NCBI GenBank assembly: GCA_037903355.1
Contig: JBAJFE010000005.1
Coordinates: 744,001-808,000, forward strand
Direction of reading: 5' to 3'
Length of the DNA: 64,000 nucleotides
Origin: Trichuris trichiura
Taxonomy: Eukaryota; Nematoda; Enoplea; Trichinellida; Trichuridae
The translations under genes and the position numbers were made by a program. Below the pieces are notes generated by a model. That model was not told the origin of the DNA. It saw only the letters and a list, made by a program, of their open reading frames with translations, and made no database searches. Numbering within the stretch: position 1 is the stretch's first letter; each line of letters begins with the position of its first letter. Positions 11,301 to 23,065 of this stretch are shown one piece after another.

Positions 11301-14300
11301 TCAGCCTATTACGGCCGGTGGGAAAGTATAGTCGAACAATCGACTCTCGACGGACGCGTTCGAATCGAACTGTTCGTAATAGCATTTCACGTCCAAACGC
11401 GTAACCTATTACCGTTGAAGCAAATGAGATTTTAACAAAAGACGCTGTAGCGAAGTGAACTTTTCGATACAAGAAAAGAACAAGTTCTACAAAAGTTCGC
11501 TCAACGAAAGAGAGCGCTCGTCTACAGGTTCTCTCCCCTCTCTCCCTGTAAGATTTTAAAATATTAAAATAAGCATGAATAGAAGTCAGTCTCTTAGCGA
11601 AAGTTTTCGTCCGGTTCGCCAGCAAAAATAGATCCTATCCGCTCCCCTATGCGGTGACGTCAGAGATGACGTCACGTAAACACTTTGTTCATTCAATAAG
11701 CTCGTTGATTTCGAATCAAAGTTCGAGATGCACAACTGATACGCGCATCCACCTATGTCATTCTCTTGCGAGATGCTGTCAACCTTCGATTACGTCAAAC
11801 CGTTTATGTCCCATTCGATTCGACGTCAAATTCGCTTATCGTTATAGGCAAGTCTACCTCAGTGAAAAAACTATGGACATCTCCGAAAAAAAGTATGCTT
11901 GCCGCTGGCAGCGACTTGGAGCTGACTTGTATATTCAGCGGCAGGTAAGCGTAACCAAAAGCTTGACTATCGACTATTGTGTCCGTATGTAGGCCAGCGC
12001 CGTTGATTCAGTGGTCGAAAAAGGAAGGCGAACTACCGAACAATCGAATTAGTCGAAAAAATTATGGAAAAACGTTGGTCGTGCATGGCGTCAATAGGGC
12101 TGACCAGGGGACGTACGTCTGCGATGCGGAAGGATTAGCGCAACACGAAATGACCGTCGAAGTGTCCAGTAGGCGCAATGGACTTTGTTTCGTATAATGT
12201 ATTGGCTTGTACGTTGCAGATGCGCCTCAGTGGGTCAACGGGCCGCCCACTGATCTCAGTCTACCCGAGGAATCGAACGCCGAACTCCATTGTCGAGTAT
12301 ACGGAGATCCCGCGCCCATTGTCCGTTGGTATATTAACGGTCAAAGGATAACGGGTAAACAACATCCAGCTTACAGCAGAATGTTCAAAGTAAAAAAGCT
12401 TTCTATTGCATTGCTCGTAGATTTCTCGGCCGATTCCAGAAGGCTCGTATCAGCCAGCGGCGAAACGCTCACAATACTTAACCTTAACCACGATATCGAC
12501 ACTGCCGTCTATCAGTGCAATGCGTCCAATCCGTTAGGTTACATATTCGCCAATGCCTTCATAAATGTTTTTGGTAAAAAAACCTTTTTCACTTCCTCTT
12601 TTGACGTATTGGAAAACGACGGACCATTTGCAGCTCACGCGCCGCGCTTTTTGACCGACGAAAGTCAAACGATTGCTACGGTAGTTGGCAGCGATGTTGA
12701 CTTGGATTGCAACGTCGAAGCGGCGCCTAAAGCTGCTGTCAATTGGACGGACGACAAAGAGAGGCAGATAACCGCCGACAGGGAACGTTTCCAAGTAATA
12801 AGCTCAGCGGCGCCTTCTTTTTCCCGCTTTACGCAACCCGTACGCGTCTTCAGATTCTCGGCAATCATTCGCTGCGACTTCTCAACGTTGACATGTCGGA
12901 CGCTGGCTTGTACATATGCAATGTGAACAACAAGTACGGTTTGAACCACGCAAAACGCAAGTTGGAAGTCTACAGTAAGTGCTTAAGTATTCTCAGGTTC
13001 ACAAGTAGGCAAAAATTGTTTGTTCCAACAGCGCATACTCGATTGGTGACCGAATTGAAGCCTCGAAGGGCGGTCATCGAAGCGGGCAGCAAATTCCATC
13101 TCGTCTGCGAGGCTGAAGCCGACAGCCGCCTCACTTTGGACTACCAATGGTACCACAACACGACGAGAATTGCCGAAGCGGGAAGCCAAAGTTACAGGTC
13201 GACTTTTTTTGGCCATTCTTGCTACGATGACGAATGGGCTTCTTGTTTTTTTTGAAAAATTCAGATTTCCCCAACCAAACCGTCTTGTCATAACGGATCC
13301 GAGGGGAAGGCATCACGGCGACTATATTTGCGTGGCGCGGACAAAGGTCGACTCTGTATCGAGCGAAATGACCCTTATTGTTAAAGGTGCGCAAAAAAAT
13401 TGAATAAGGAAGTCTTTAAAAAAAACATTACGTCTAGACGTGCCCGAATCTCCGAAGGTGCTCAGCGTGGAATGCAACGACCGGCAGGCGCTGATCAGGT
13501 GGGCTGAAGCGTACGAAAACTTTGAATCAATCACAAAGTACAAAGTCGAATACGCAACAGCGTTCAATCGCAATCTGTGGACAAAGACGGTGGTAGGAAA
13601 GCTATCGAATCTACGAAGCGGAACTGCCGCGCTACTTTAGGAGGAGGAAAAAACAAATCAGAAGACTTACGAAGCCATAATAAACCTTAGTCCATGGGTC
13701 AATTATACATTCCGAGTTATAGCGACCAATCGTCGAGGCGATAGTGAACCTGCATACTCGAACAGCACCTGTACTACTCCTCCTTCCTTCCCGTATACAA
13801 ATCCCAAAAATGTCAGCGCTGCGGGGACCGAAAAAGACAATATTGTCATATACTGGCAGGTATGCGCCTACTGCTTGCCGGAAATGGTGCGGAAATGCCC
13901 CCTTTTTTTAATAACAGCCAATGAATAAGGAAGACTGGAATGGCGAACGGTTTCGTTATTTGGTTCGCTATCGGCTGGACGAACCGGGCGCCAAATGGGA
14001 AGAATTCGAAGTGGAAGACCCTCTTGAAAATCATACGGTTATTCGGGATCAACCAACCTTTCGCAGATACGTTGTTCAAGTACAAGCGGTCAATTCAATC
14101 GGTCTATCGTTGGTTGAACCAAATTTGGTCATTGGATACTCGGGAGAAGATAGTACTACGTTTCCCGCCAACCAGCGGCTACCTAAAGAGTTTATGTGCT
14201 TTCAGCGCCAACCGCTTCGCCAAAGAATGTAAAAATCAGCGAAGTAATCAATTCGACAACGGTGGTGGTCGAATGGGATCCGGTCGACGCGGACTCCATT

Positions 14301-16006
14301 AAAGGTCACTTCATTGGCTACAAAGTCAGCGCCGGCGTTACCACTTTTTTTACAGTAGTTCGTTTACGTTTTTTTGTTTAGATTTCCGTTTGGCCAATTG
14401 GGCGGGAAGGTGCAAAACAGAACCAAAAGAAGCCGTTACAAATTATCGCTTTTCACGCTGACAGGTCGGCTTCGATTTCCGGTCTCGAGCCGATGAGTAC
14501 GTACAAGCTGACCGTTCTTGCCTTCAACTCGGAACACGACGGACCTCAGAGCGATATACTCTACTTTACGACCCCCGAAGGAAGTACGAGACGGGTTGCG
14601 AACGCGTCACTTCTTCAATTGGACTAAGCTTTACATACTTTAGCTCCGTCTGCCGTGTTAGCATTAACGGTTAACTCAATTGGCTCAACCACTATAGTCA
14701 GTAGTTGGCAAGCACCGGAAACCCCGCAGGGTCGTCTACGGGGCTATTTCCTCTCCTTCAAACGTAAGTTCTACTCTTTACTTAAAATAAGTCATTTTGC
14801 CTTGTTGCTTAATCTTTGAATCGACTAGGACGAGAGGAAATGTGTTGAAACGCAGGGAGTCGGCTTGGAAAAAATTTATTACTGTAGATTTAAGTAAAAT
14901 CAAGTTCTCTTGGACCAAGTGACCGCAAAGCTAAAGTCAGCAGTGACTTTCGGCTAACCGGACTAGTTGAACTTGATTTTACTTCAATCTACAGTATCCA
15001 TAAGGCGGCTAATGGAAAAACGCAAAGAATTTACAAAAACAACTGGTACAAGCATTTGTATTGAATATACTTAAGGCTTGGATGAAAATGAAAAGGAAGA
15101 AGAAACTTGGGTACCTTACCCGCGGTCTTCGTATATGTACGAGGTAGCCAAGCCGTCGACCAATTACGAAGTGTCCGTATGGGGCGAAACCGGCGGAGGC
15201 GAAGGTGAGAAAAGTTCCGCCGTCGTGCGCACATGGCCTATCCAAGGTAAGCTATCATATACGGCCTATAGAGACAGTTGGGATATCGCTTGAACAGATC
15301 CGGCCAAGCCTGATATGCGGGTCGAGTTATCCGGGTCGAACTCGGCCCAAGTGACGTGGCTTCCGTCGGACAGCGGAATGCCGGGAACTGCCTTCTACGT
15401 CAACTATTCAAAATTGGGTAACAAGAGAACGTTGGGTATAAATTAGCCTAAATGGTCATTATTTTCGTACAGGAACTGACGTATGGCAATCGTCGGAAAT
15501 GCTCACTTTTCCTACAAAACAAGTGCTCATCCGGGATTTGGAACCCAACAAAGACTATGTCGTTCATGTTGTCTCCAAAGACGGCGACAGAATAACGCAG
15601 TCGGATGCTCAGTACTTTCACACTGTCAATACAACGGTGCTACAAGAAGAGGTTACAGTAGGTACTGCGTAAAAAAAATTGCTTTTGCACATTGCCGACC
15701 TACCTGCAATGTAAAAATTGATTTCAGAGCAAAGTCTCACCGCTGTTGCTTGGTTCATAGCTGTCGTTTCGGCGGGTAGCATCATCATCATTCTTTTGGT
15801 AGTTATGTACATAGTGCATCGAACTCGAGGCGGCAAGTACTCAGGTGAATTTGAACACGCATATCGTCTTCTTCAACAAAATTCATTTCATTGTTGACGC
15901 AGTGAAGGAAAAAGAGCTCGAACGCGGCACCAATCCGGATCTCGACGAAGAGCGCACGTTCATTGAATATCAATTTGGAACGGGCTGCTCGGACGTGGCA
16001 CCCTGA
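8357..16006 (+). CDS. L1CAM/neuroglian-family adhesion molecule (SAX-7/LAD-like)
   Basis: Twenty-four exons, first 8357-8438 and last 15903-16006, splice in phase to 1232 residues. A signal peptide (PLPLLIVLLQSLLSMLGA) is followed by six Ig domains. Hallmarks are CHASGDPERYQWFKNG in Ig1, PYGMPPPTIFWLY and DSISRR in Ig2, DQGTYVC in Ig3, DPAPIVRWYINGQ in Ig4, AGLYICNVNN in Ig5 and HGDYICVA in Ig6. Five fibronectin III domains follow, with the family's VIGYSGED and VKGH-type GHFIGYKVS motifs. One TM helix (about AWFIAVVSAGSIIIILLVVM) leads to the juxtamembrane GGKYSVKEKE. L1CAMs act at the cell surface in neuronal adhesion and axon maintenance. The tail is only about 45 residues, and no FIGQY ankyrin-binding motif was found. 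Introns are 40-70 bp except intron 5 (9914-11772). Confidence 0.95.
9172..9184. repeat. TTAGGC-like step
   Basis: CCTAAGCCTAAGC, the complement of two degenerate copies of the nematode telomere unit TTAGGC, inside an L1CAM intron. Similar sequence recurs at 63054-63097. The tract is too short to be a telomere relic with confidence. Confidence 0.4.
9914..11772 (+). other. Long intron 5 of the L1CAM-like gene
   Basis: This 1.86 kb intron separates the second and third Ig domains. No exon-like sequence or recognisable reading frame was found inside it. It is some 30 times longer than the other introns of this gene, so regulatory elements are plausible, but none was identified. Confidence 0.6.
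14880..14996. mobile_element. Hairpin (MITE-like) element with TACTGTAG ends
   Basis: A 117-base element in an L1CAM intron. Its ends are about 28-base inverted repeats: TACTGTAGATTTAAGTAAAA on the left, and the reverse complement with two changes on the right. A small inner hairpin (AAAGTCAGCAGTGACTTT) lies in the middle. There is no coding capacity and no clear target duplication beyond a possible TA. The structure resembles a foldback/MITE; the class is inference. Confidence 0.6.
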
Positions 16007-16639
16007 CACAATCTCGGCCTCTTCGCAATTTCCATTTCTCTCAGGACGCGAAGGCAAGGTGTCCAAGGACGAAAGTCGTAAGCTGAAATCGATTGTCCGC
16101 GTTAGTACCTGCTGCCTGTTTTTTTGAATGGCAAAGATCGATTGCTCGTTTCCGCTGGATCAAGAAGAGCAGAGAGTAAATGGCTGTTTGGAAAAAAAGC
16201 CTATTTTAATCTTGCAACTATTAACAACGACTCAGCGTACTGCCTTTAAACAGCTGACCGCGGATGGAAGGGGGAGGAGATTCTTGGATGGTGACCTGTT
16301 TTTTTTTTGCAACGGCAATGAATGCAAATTAGTAATGCGCGCCTAAACAGCGACCAAGGAAACAATAATGACAACAAAGCCTTGGGATAATTTTTTAAAA
16401 TAAACAATAAGCAAACAAAACGAGGTGGCGCGGGATAAAAAGGAAGAAAACAGGGCCCTCCCGAAGCGCGCGACGACTTGACAATACATGTAGTCGTCAA
16501 CTATGAAAAAATTTTGTTTTGGGTAAAAGCATGCCGAATCTTTGAGCTGAAAAGTGCCCCGGACAGTGCTCCTAGCAATCTTATGTGTAGGCAGTGAAAG
16601 GCTAATACAATGGACAATTGCCATGGTGTGCACGGAAGC
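16007..16639. other. Convergent 3' ends of the L1CAM-like gene and TADA3
   Basis: No gene was recognised. The region was searched on the plus strand for a further L1CAM tail exon encoding FIGQY and none was seen. A possible acceptor with a short open frame lies near 16043, but it carries no family motif. Confidence 0.5.
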
Positions 16640-18802
16640 TTAGCTGGGAGTCGTTGCGCTCAGTATCTTTTTTCGGTCTTTGATCAGCTTCCATAATTGG
16701 TCTTGTTCCTTTTTGTTCAGATCGCGAGATTCTTGACTCAACGACAGACATTTCTTTAACAATTCGACCAGCTAAATACACGCACATAGATTACTGTAGT
16801 TTTCGCGTACGTTCAGGTACGTACCGAACTTTCCGTCTGCTGTAGCTCAAGTTTTTGAGCGTCCAAACGGCGTCGTTCCTCTGCCTTTTTTAGTAAACGC
16901 AGTAGACTACAAGAATTGACTCTCTGCAGCAGCCGTAGTTCAGCCTGACGCTGCAATAACTCGGCTACTACTTCGTTGCAGTCTTCTCTGACTACGTCAT
17001 CACTTGACGTATCAAGTGAATCATTGCACTTAGCAGTGTCGTCATTCATTGAGCTTGGCGCAACTATGAAACCTTGTTTGTACATACGAGCACGGAAGTA
17101 CGATAAGCAATACGTACCTTCCTCAACAGACTGACGACGAGTAACTGGCCTATCCGATTGGTGATGAACATAGTTTAACACCAACTTGGTAGCAGACAAA
17201 CACTTCTGCGATACCGTGTAACCGTTAACTTGCGAAGAACCTGCATTACTGTTGGAACGTAGTCCATCTGAGACTTTAACATCGACACGATCTGACTGAG
17301 TGCGCCGACGCAGTTGCCATTCACCCGTTATTGCCGATGACTCCTGAGCTTTCAGTCGACCATGCGACCGCCTGAAAATTTGAAACGTTGCGTGCACCGG
17401 ATGAAAAAAAACAGAAAAATGCTGTACTGCAAGGAACAGCATCGTAACAACTCAAGGATAACAAAATAAAATTAGTCTTGCATTTGCAACAACGGTTTGC
17501 CGATAAGCCAAATAAAAAATAAAAAATTAAAAGCAGCTAACCTGCGCATACTTACAGTAAGCAACTTAGGCTACAGTAAGCAATGTTCAACTATAGTTTT
17601 TTGAAAGTGAGCTTATGGCCAAGAAGAATGCGCTAAAATAATGGATATAAGGATAACTAAGCAGCTTAAACTGAGAAAGGCTGCATAGCAAAAATTTTAC
17701 GCTGGCGGCTACTTGAAAATGTATTAAGTGGCTTTAACAATGCGTATAAACATTAAAAGTCTGCCTTTTCGCCACATTAAGCAGCAGGACCAGGAATGGA
17801 TAAACGTAGAGTTATTAAAATTCGATTAGCATAATTTGCATACTAACGTAAAGTGAAACCCGAACAGGAGATTAGTTTTACCAGGTGGAGGGAAATCGAT
17901 CGCCAACGCCACTTGTGCCGGCGGGATCAGTTGTTTCAAAGGACTGATAGTACGCGGACGATTTCTCTTCGTCGCTATCGTGCAGCAGCTTCCTGATGAA
18001 AGCCATGTCGGCGTCGGTGGGCGTTTTCAGGTATTCTTCCACAAATTCCCAAAAACGGTCAGGCGTCTGATTGAGGCTCCAATGGCAAAACCTGCTGCTT
18101 GGCGAAAATTTAGAATCGGCCGCTGTGCTTGGGCCGGCGACATTTTCCTGCGAGAAGAAAAAAACGGCGCGTAATAAAATGATTATCAGGTACTTTTCTT
18201 TTACTGTCACTACTTGTAAGGAATGTAGCGATAGCGAGGGTAACTTGCTTGGATGTTCAACCCGCTGGCGCTTCTTTAACAGCCCGTTGACGTCGGTGCG
18301 TTGTTCGGTCGAAGCTGCATCCCGCGTAGCGGCAACTTCAACTTTCCCGCTCAACGATTCGTAAAAGGCGCGTAGTCTTCTGTAGCGAGTAACAATGTTT
18401 TCAAGAATCATTTCAACCTCTCTTTGCATTTGTTCCAATTCGGTTGCCATCAGCGGAAAATCGTTAGGGGAACGGGCATGCACTGAAAAAAGTCACCTTC
18501 GTCTAAGTATACTGTAGTTACGAAGACGCAAAAAATGGGTTGTACCAAAATAAAAATCAATTTTACGCGTAAGTGCAACGTGGATGCCTACCGGCTGCCA
18601 GTATGGAGCAGGACGAAGCGAGATCGACGCTCTCCACCGATGGAAAAGGTGGAAGGGATGTTCGCTCTTCGGCAACGCATCGATGAAGTTGCCGCCTTTT
18701 GCGAACAGCTGGCAGAAGAATTTTTCTGGCCGAAGCGCTTCCAACGGAGGCCGGCTTTGCTCGTAACCGGTGGCGCATTGGGTGATTCCGTTTTCGCCCC
18801 AA
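16640..18802 (-). CDS. TADA3: Transcriptional adapter 3 (TADA3/Ada3/Ngg1)
   Basis: Six exons (18592-18802, 18214-18482, 17882-18147, 17118-17371, 16825-17072, 16640-16771) close in phase to 459 residues; human TADA3 is 432. The N-terminal SVESVDL...AVHARSPNDF stretch and the coiled segment ELEQMQREVEMILENI match the family's N-terminus. NQTPDRFWEFVEEYL matches the mid-region APNRFWASVEPY motif. The C-terminal ADA3 domain is clear: EVVAELLQRQAELRLL, and later KKEQDQLWKLIKDRKKIL. TADA3 is a nuclear core subunit of the HAT module of SAGA and ATAC, working with TADA2 and GCN5. The 419 bp between its start and COX18 is a likely bidirectional promoter. A plus-strand open frame over its first exon is a shadow. 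Confidence 0.93.
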
Positions 18803-19220
18803 ACGATAAGCCTCTAGTTCCTTCTTCGACTACAGTAACGTGCGACAATGCTATGTACCTGAATACTATTTAGCAACAGACTTGGGGTAGCTTTAGCTTT
18901 TGTTATTGGCCGTTGGAGCAATGGATGTTTAATTTTAAATCAAAATAGCATTGATATGTGTACAACTGCTTTTTAAGCTGCCTAAGCGAATGATAAAACG
19001 GATTTATTGATTTTTGCATTGCTCATTGTTTAACAGTTTTGATTCCTGCTATCCCAAACGCGTTGGTTTTCCCATTGAAACGTGTTGTTGACTTGACGTT
19101 TACTTTTTTTTAGATCAACAGATCCGGTAGAGTAGCGCGGGTTTTGTTAGGCTGTTAAGATTGTAACGTAGTACAGAGATGAACGGTTGACTGAAGCGAA
19201 AGCTGTTTGGATTTTCATAG
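18803..19220. promoter_or_regulatory. Divergent intergenic region, TADA3/COX18
   Basis: A 418 bp AT-rich spacer between two divergent starts, so it must hold both promoters. It has a CTACAGTA motif just inside the first TADA3 exon (18831-18838). No defined promoter element was recognised. Confidence 0.4.
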
Positions 19221-20435
19221 ATGCCTGTTTCGGCTGTATTTACTTCCGAATTGGGAAAATTTCATTTCCCACCATTTGACGGGCTCCAAAAAGCATTATC
19301 GGCAGTACATACCGCTACTGGTATGCCATGGTGGGCAGTGATAGTAAGCGCTACGTTGATCGCAAAGTTGGCTACTTTTCCTCTTGCCATTGTTTCTCAA
19401 CGCAACTCGGTTCGTTATCTGTTAGCCAAACCGGGCATAGAACAAGTGCTTGCCCGAATTCGGTCGAAAGTTGACGAAGAAGCATTTCGCTACCGTTGGA
19501 GCAATCGTCGATCGAAGTTAGTTTACAAAGCGAACGTATGTCCCGCTTTTTGTTTGAAATTAATATTTTCCGATTGCTTTTGTAAGGACGTTAAACGGTT
19601 TCGTTACTTAGCCAACTTGGGCATTTTAAAACGTCAGTACTTTCCCGCCTAACCCTGAGAGAGTAGATTTATGTCCCGCTGCTATTATGGATAGTTTTTT
19701 TTTCTAGGCTTCGCGCGTCTTAAAAGAAATTTATTCGAAATACGATTTCCACCCTTTGCGTACCATTTCGCTGGCTTTAGCCCAGATTCCAATATGGGTG
19801 TCACTTTCTGTTACAGTACGCAAGCTGTGCGGGACTCCTATTAAGGAGCTGCATAAAAATGGTCAGATTGTTCCTTCCGATGAATCAGTTGATGCGTTTT
19901 CGGAATTGGCTGCTATGATGACGGAAGGATGTCTCTGGTTTCCAGATTTAACTGTTTCCGATCAGTACTTTTTATTACCGCTTATTTTAGCTTTTGCGAA
20001 CTACCTCACGCTGCAGGTAAGCGAACTATGATCATTCACATGACCTTTAATAAAGTTTTGATCAGCTACATGCAATGCCATTTCGTGGTTTGCCAATGGG
20101 TAGATTGGGAAAGTGTATGAAGTATGCAAGCTATGGTGGCATAATGATACTCCCAGTTGCTTCAGCGTTTGTTCCAACGGTGAGTTTGCTTGCTTTCAGC
20201 CATTATAGACTCTGTAATGCTAAATTTTGCATGTTAGGGCCTCTGCTTCTATTGGACAACTTCATCAGCGGCAAATTTTTTAATGTACATCGTCGTGAAG
20301 CAGCCTGCGGTGAAGCGACATTACCGTGTGCCAATGCTTCCTACTGATCCTCAAAGACCCTTTCGTGACCTCTTAATTCACATTGTATCGCAGGTGACGC
20401 CTCCTTTTCTCCGTGGTAAAAATTCGGCAAAATAA
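19221..20435 (+). CDS. COX18: Mitochondrial inner-membrane insertase COX18 (Oxa1/YidC family)
   Basis: Four exons (19221-19535, 19708-20016, 20066-20179, 20238-20435) give 311 residues; human COX18 is 333. The order of hallmarks fits the family: HTATGMPWWAVI near residue 33, an IAKLATFPLAI helix, the QIPIWVSLSVTVRKL segment, EGCLWFPDLTVSDQYFLLP, the MPFRGLPMG loop, and GLCFYWTTSSAANFL followed by KQPAVKR. COX18 inserts the C-terminal tail of cytochrome oxidase subunit 2 across the inner membrane. The GMPWW and WFPDLT motifs favour COX18 over OXA1L. AATAAA signals occur at 20431-20436 (overlapping the stop) and 20460-20465. Any targeting signal upstream of Met1 was not evident. Confidence 0.92.
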
Positions 20436-21862
20436 ATTGCTCAGTGTTTTAAAATTGTCAATAAACGTTGTGAAAAAATCTTTCTACAATATCAGAAGCG
20501 CAATCTGTTTGTTTTGCAACTAAGAATAAAATGCAAAGCGTTCGAACACTTAATGATGTGCAGGTACTTCTTTCAGCGGCAGAACTACAATGCGGGTTAC
20601 TGTAGTTAAGTTCGTTCGACCTTCAAAAAGTTTTGTGTTTCAATAAATTGCCTGCGGATAGGAAAGCAAACAAAGGCATCGCTTTTTTACATTTGTTCTC
20701 CGGAAAAGGTAAGCCTTTTTCGAATGTCAGGGACGTGTTGTGAGCAGCGTATAGGCTTAACTTTTCATTATGTTTTTAAATTTTGGGATTACAATAGCTC
20801 TTCATGATGAAAATTAATCGTTGGTATTAAATTTTCCGTGTTTCCAAATCAGAGTTGAAGCTTCTGCTTTAACAGCCGCTTGAAAAGCAAAATTTAATAT
20901 ATTTAAAATTTTAGCAAATCCGTCGTTTTTTAAGCAACTGGTTAGTTGTTACAAAGCGTGGATCACTTCCCATACTTGCGCGCAAACAGTACAGTACCTT
21001 AACAATAATCAGGTTTTCTACTAGAAAAAATATGGTACGACTAACAGTCGCCGATTTTGCGGTTATGCGTCTGACTGTCGTTTCGCGAATTTGCCAATTA
21101 TCCTATTTTGCTTTTAGTTAAGCTTAAGCTTAAGCAAATGCCGCACGTTTTGGCTTAGACATAGATAAGGACAGGACGCGCTCGCCTGTGAAAGCAGAGT
21201 AGGGCTGCATATGCTTAACGGAAAACAAGCATGTGTTGTTCCCACATTACGCGCAGAAAATGAATAAACCGCGATGCTTGTTGTACTGTCAGTTTGCGAA
21301 TACAAACAAACCTGATTATTGTTAATGTACTGTAGGTATGGCGGACAAGAAGGAAGAAGAGACTTTTTTTGAGTGTTTCATTTCAGCAGCATTGGACTTG
21401 CACCTATGTGACTAAATTTTTTTCAAGCTCTTCAGCAATGCAATGCGGGGAAAGTGGGAAGTCAATATTTCGTTCGTGTTAATATTTGTTGACGCGCTCA
21501 GAAGCCTTGGCACCACTTAATGCAAATACGGCGCTCTGTGGCGGTTTGCCGGCGTTTCGCGACGTTGGGGCGGTCGGCAACCGCTTGTTGAAATTTTTAA
21601 AACTAATCCACCCAAAAAATGCTCCTTCAAAAAACCGACGCTCTTTTAAATTTAGCAGACAATTTTCGCCTGAACAACCGTTGCGAAATTTGTTAAAACG
21701 AATTTAATTTATTCCCAGCGTTGTTGCTTGTACCTGAGTTCTAGTAAACAGTTTCATACTGTAGCTGAAGCGTTTTTACTTTGTCGCGCTTTGTGGAAAT
21801 GCTTTCTCGTTCGCTTGAAAATACAGGCTGAAAATTCGAATCGTTCCATTGATATTGCCGCA
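20436..21862. other. Intergenic between COX18 and LEO1
   Basis: AT-rich, with no supported gene. It contains AAGCTTAAGCTTAAGC (21116-21135), related to the inverted repeat at 3227-3299, and TACTGTAG motifs near 20596, 21329 and 21757. Confidence 0.5.
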
Positions 21863-23065
21863 ATGAGCGAGCCGGAAAGTCCATTTGCTACGTTGGAGGA
21901 GGAAGAAACTGCCCATTCCATGTACGTAGCAAGCGAAAATTCTGACGAAGACACCAGCATAACAGCTCCTGCGGAGTCGGCGGCTGAGAAGCAAGAAAAT
22001 GATAATCAGGTAACTTTGAGCAGCGTTTTCGACGCCGAAGGATCCGAAGCTACGAACGGGTCACCGAACAGGACGCCTCTTCCGGAATTATCTGGCGATG
22101 ATGCCGAACAAGCAGGCAGCGAGTCCGAAGGGTTTCCTTCGTCGCCTGGCCAACATTTTTCTAGCAGTATCCCGGAAGAACATCGAAGTACAATTGAAAT
22201 CCAGGTGCCCGTATTGGAGGATCACTTAGGCACAGAGAATTACTTCATCAAGCTGCCAAACTTTGTAAGCATTGATCCTCAGCCGCATGATCCGGAAACG
22301 TTCGAAATGGAACCCGAGGAAGATCAAGTAATGGACGAGGAAGGTCGTAAACGTGTAAAGTTAAAAGTGGAAAACACGATTCGTTGGCGGAAGACCACTG
22401 ACGAAAAAGGCAATGTCGTCCCAAAAAGCAACGCCAAACTGGTACGTTACAGCGATAATTCTTTTGTTCTGTTTATTGGTGCTGAGCCATTCGATGTACG
22501 CGTTCTTCCAATGGTGGGCGATTTTCGCCAATTGTTTATTCGACAAGGCAACGGCCTTCAAGCGGTTACCAAATTTGATAAGAAGTTGGCTTTTCGGCCA
22601 ATTTCCATGAACAGCTTCACTCATCAACGAATGACAAAAAGCATAGTTGATCGAGCTTCGAAAGCTCAAAAAGTTAAAGTGTTGCCCGCCATTGGCAAAG
22701 ATCCCGAATTAGTCAAGCAACAATTGATAAAGCAGGAAGAGGAACGGCTTAGAACGAAAGCGAGAAAAGAATCGCAGCAGCGACGAATTAAGGAACGTTC
22801 CCAACACAGAGGTCTGTCGACCAGTTACTTGGAACCAGATCGTCACGATTCCGAGGAAGAAGAAGGTAACGTGTCCCTTTCGGCAATCAAAAGGAAGTTC
22901 AAAAGTGGCGCAAAGGATTACTATCAACAATTTTCAAGTAGCGGTAGCGAAGCTTCCATTGATGAAAGGTACCGACGTATAGACCAATCCAAAATATTAG
23001 ATAGCGATGAAGGCGAAGAGGCGTCCTCATTTCCAAGAGTTATAGAAGATGACGACGAAGACTGA
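21863..23065 (+). CDS. LEO1: RNA polymerase-associated protein LEO1 (Paf1 complex)
   Basis: A single exon of 400 residues. The start was set at ATG 21863 (MSEPESP) because the open frame upstream has no in-frame ATG. The N-terminal 130 residues are acidic and disordered. The conserved Leo1 core follows: IKLPNFVSIDPQPHDPETF, LKVENTIRWR, the FIGAEPFDV and LFIRQGNGLQ strands, KLAFRP and the long basic/acidic helix ending RGLSTSYLEPDRHDSEEEE. The C-terminus is again acidic. LEO1 works in the nucleus with PAF1, CTR9, CDC73 and RTF1 in transcription elongation and histone modification. The lack of introns in a gene-dense, intron-rich neighbourhood is unusual but the frame is intact. Confidence 0.96.
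   Translation: MSEPESPFATLEEEETAHSMYVASENSDEDTSITAPAESAAEKQENDNQVTLSSVFDAEGSEATNGSPNRTPLPELSGDDAEQAGSESEGFPSSPGQHFSSSIPEEHRSTIEIQVPVLEDHLGTENYFIKLPNFVSIDPQPHDPETFEMEPEEDQVMDEEGRKRVKLKVENTIRWRKTTDEKGNVVPKSNAKLVRYSDNSFVLFIGAEPFDVRVLPMVGDFRQLFIRQGNGLQAVTKFDKKLAFRPISMNSFTHQRMTKSIVDRASKAQKVKVLPAIGKDPELVKQQLIKQEEERLRTKARKESQQRRIKERSQHRGLSTSYLEPDRHDSEEEEGNVSLSAIKRKFKSGAKDYYQQFSSSGSEASIDERYRRIDQSKILDSDEGEEASSFPRVIEDDDED

Noticed and set aside
16128..16346. Possible further L1CAM cytoplasmic exon
   Set aside because: Translation in all frames lacks FIGQY or other tail motifs, and no in-phase splice junction was found.
18535..18873. 112-codon plus-strand open frame with plausible helical composition
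   Set aside because: It is antisense to the first TADA3 exon, whose frame matches the family N-terminus and splices in phase to the rest of TADA3.
21728..21862. N-terminal extension of LEO1
   Set aside because: No in-frame ATG occurs before 21863, and the extension shows no family similarity.
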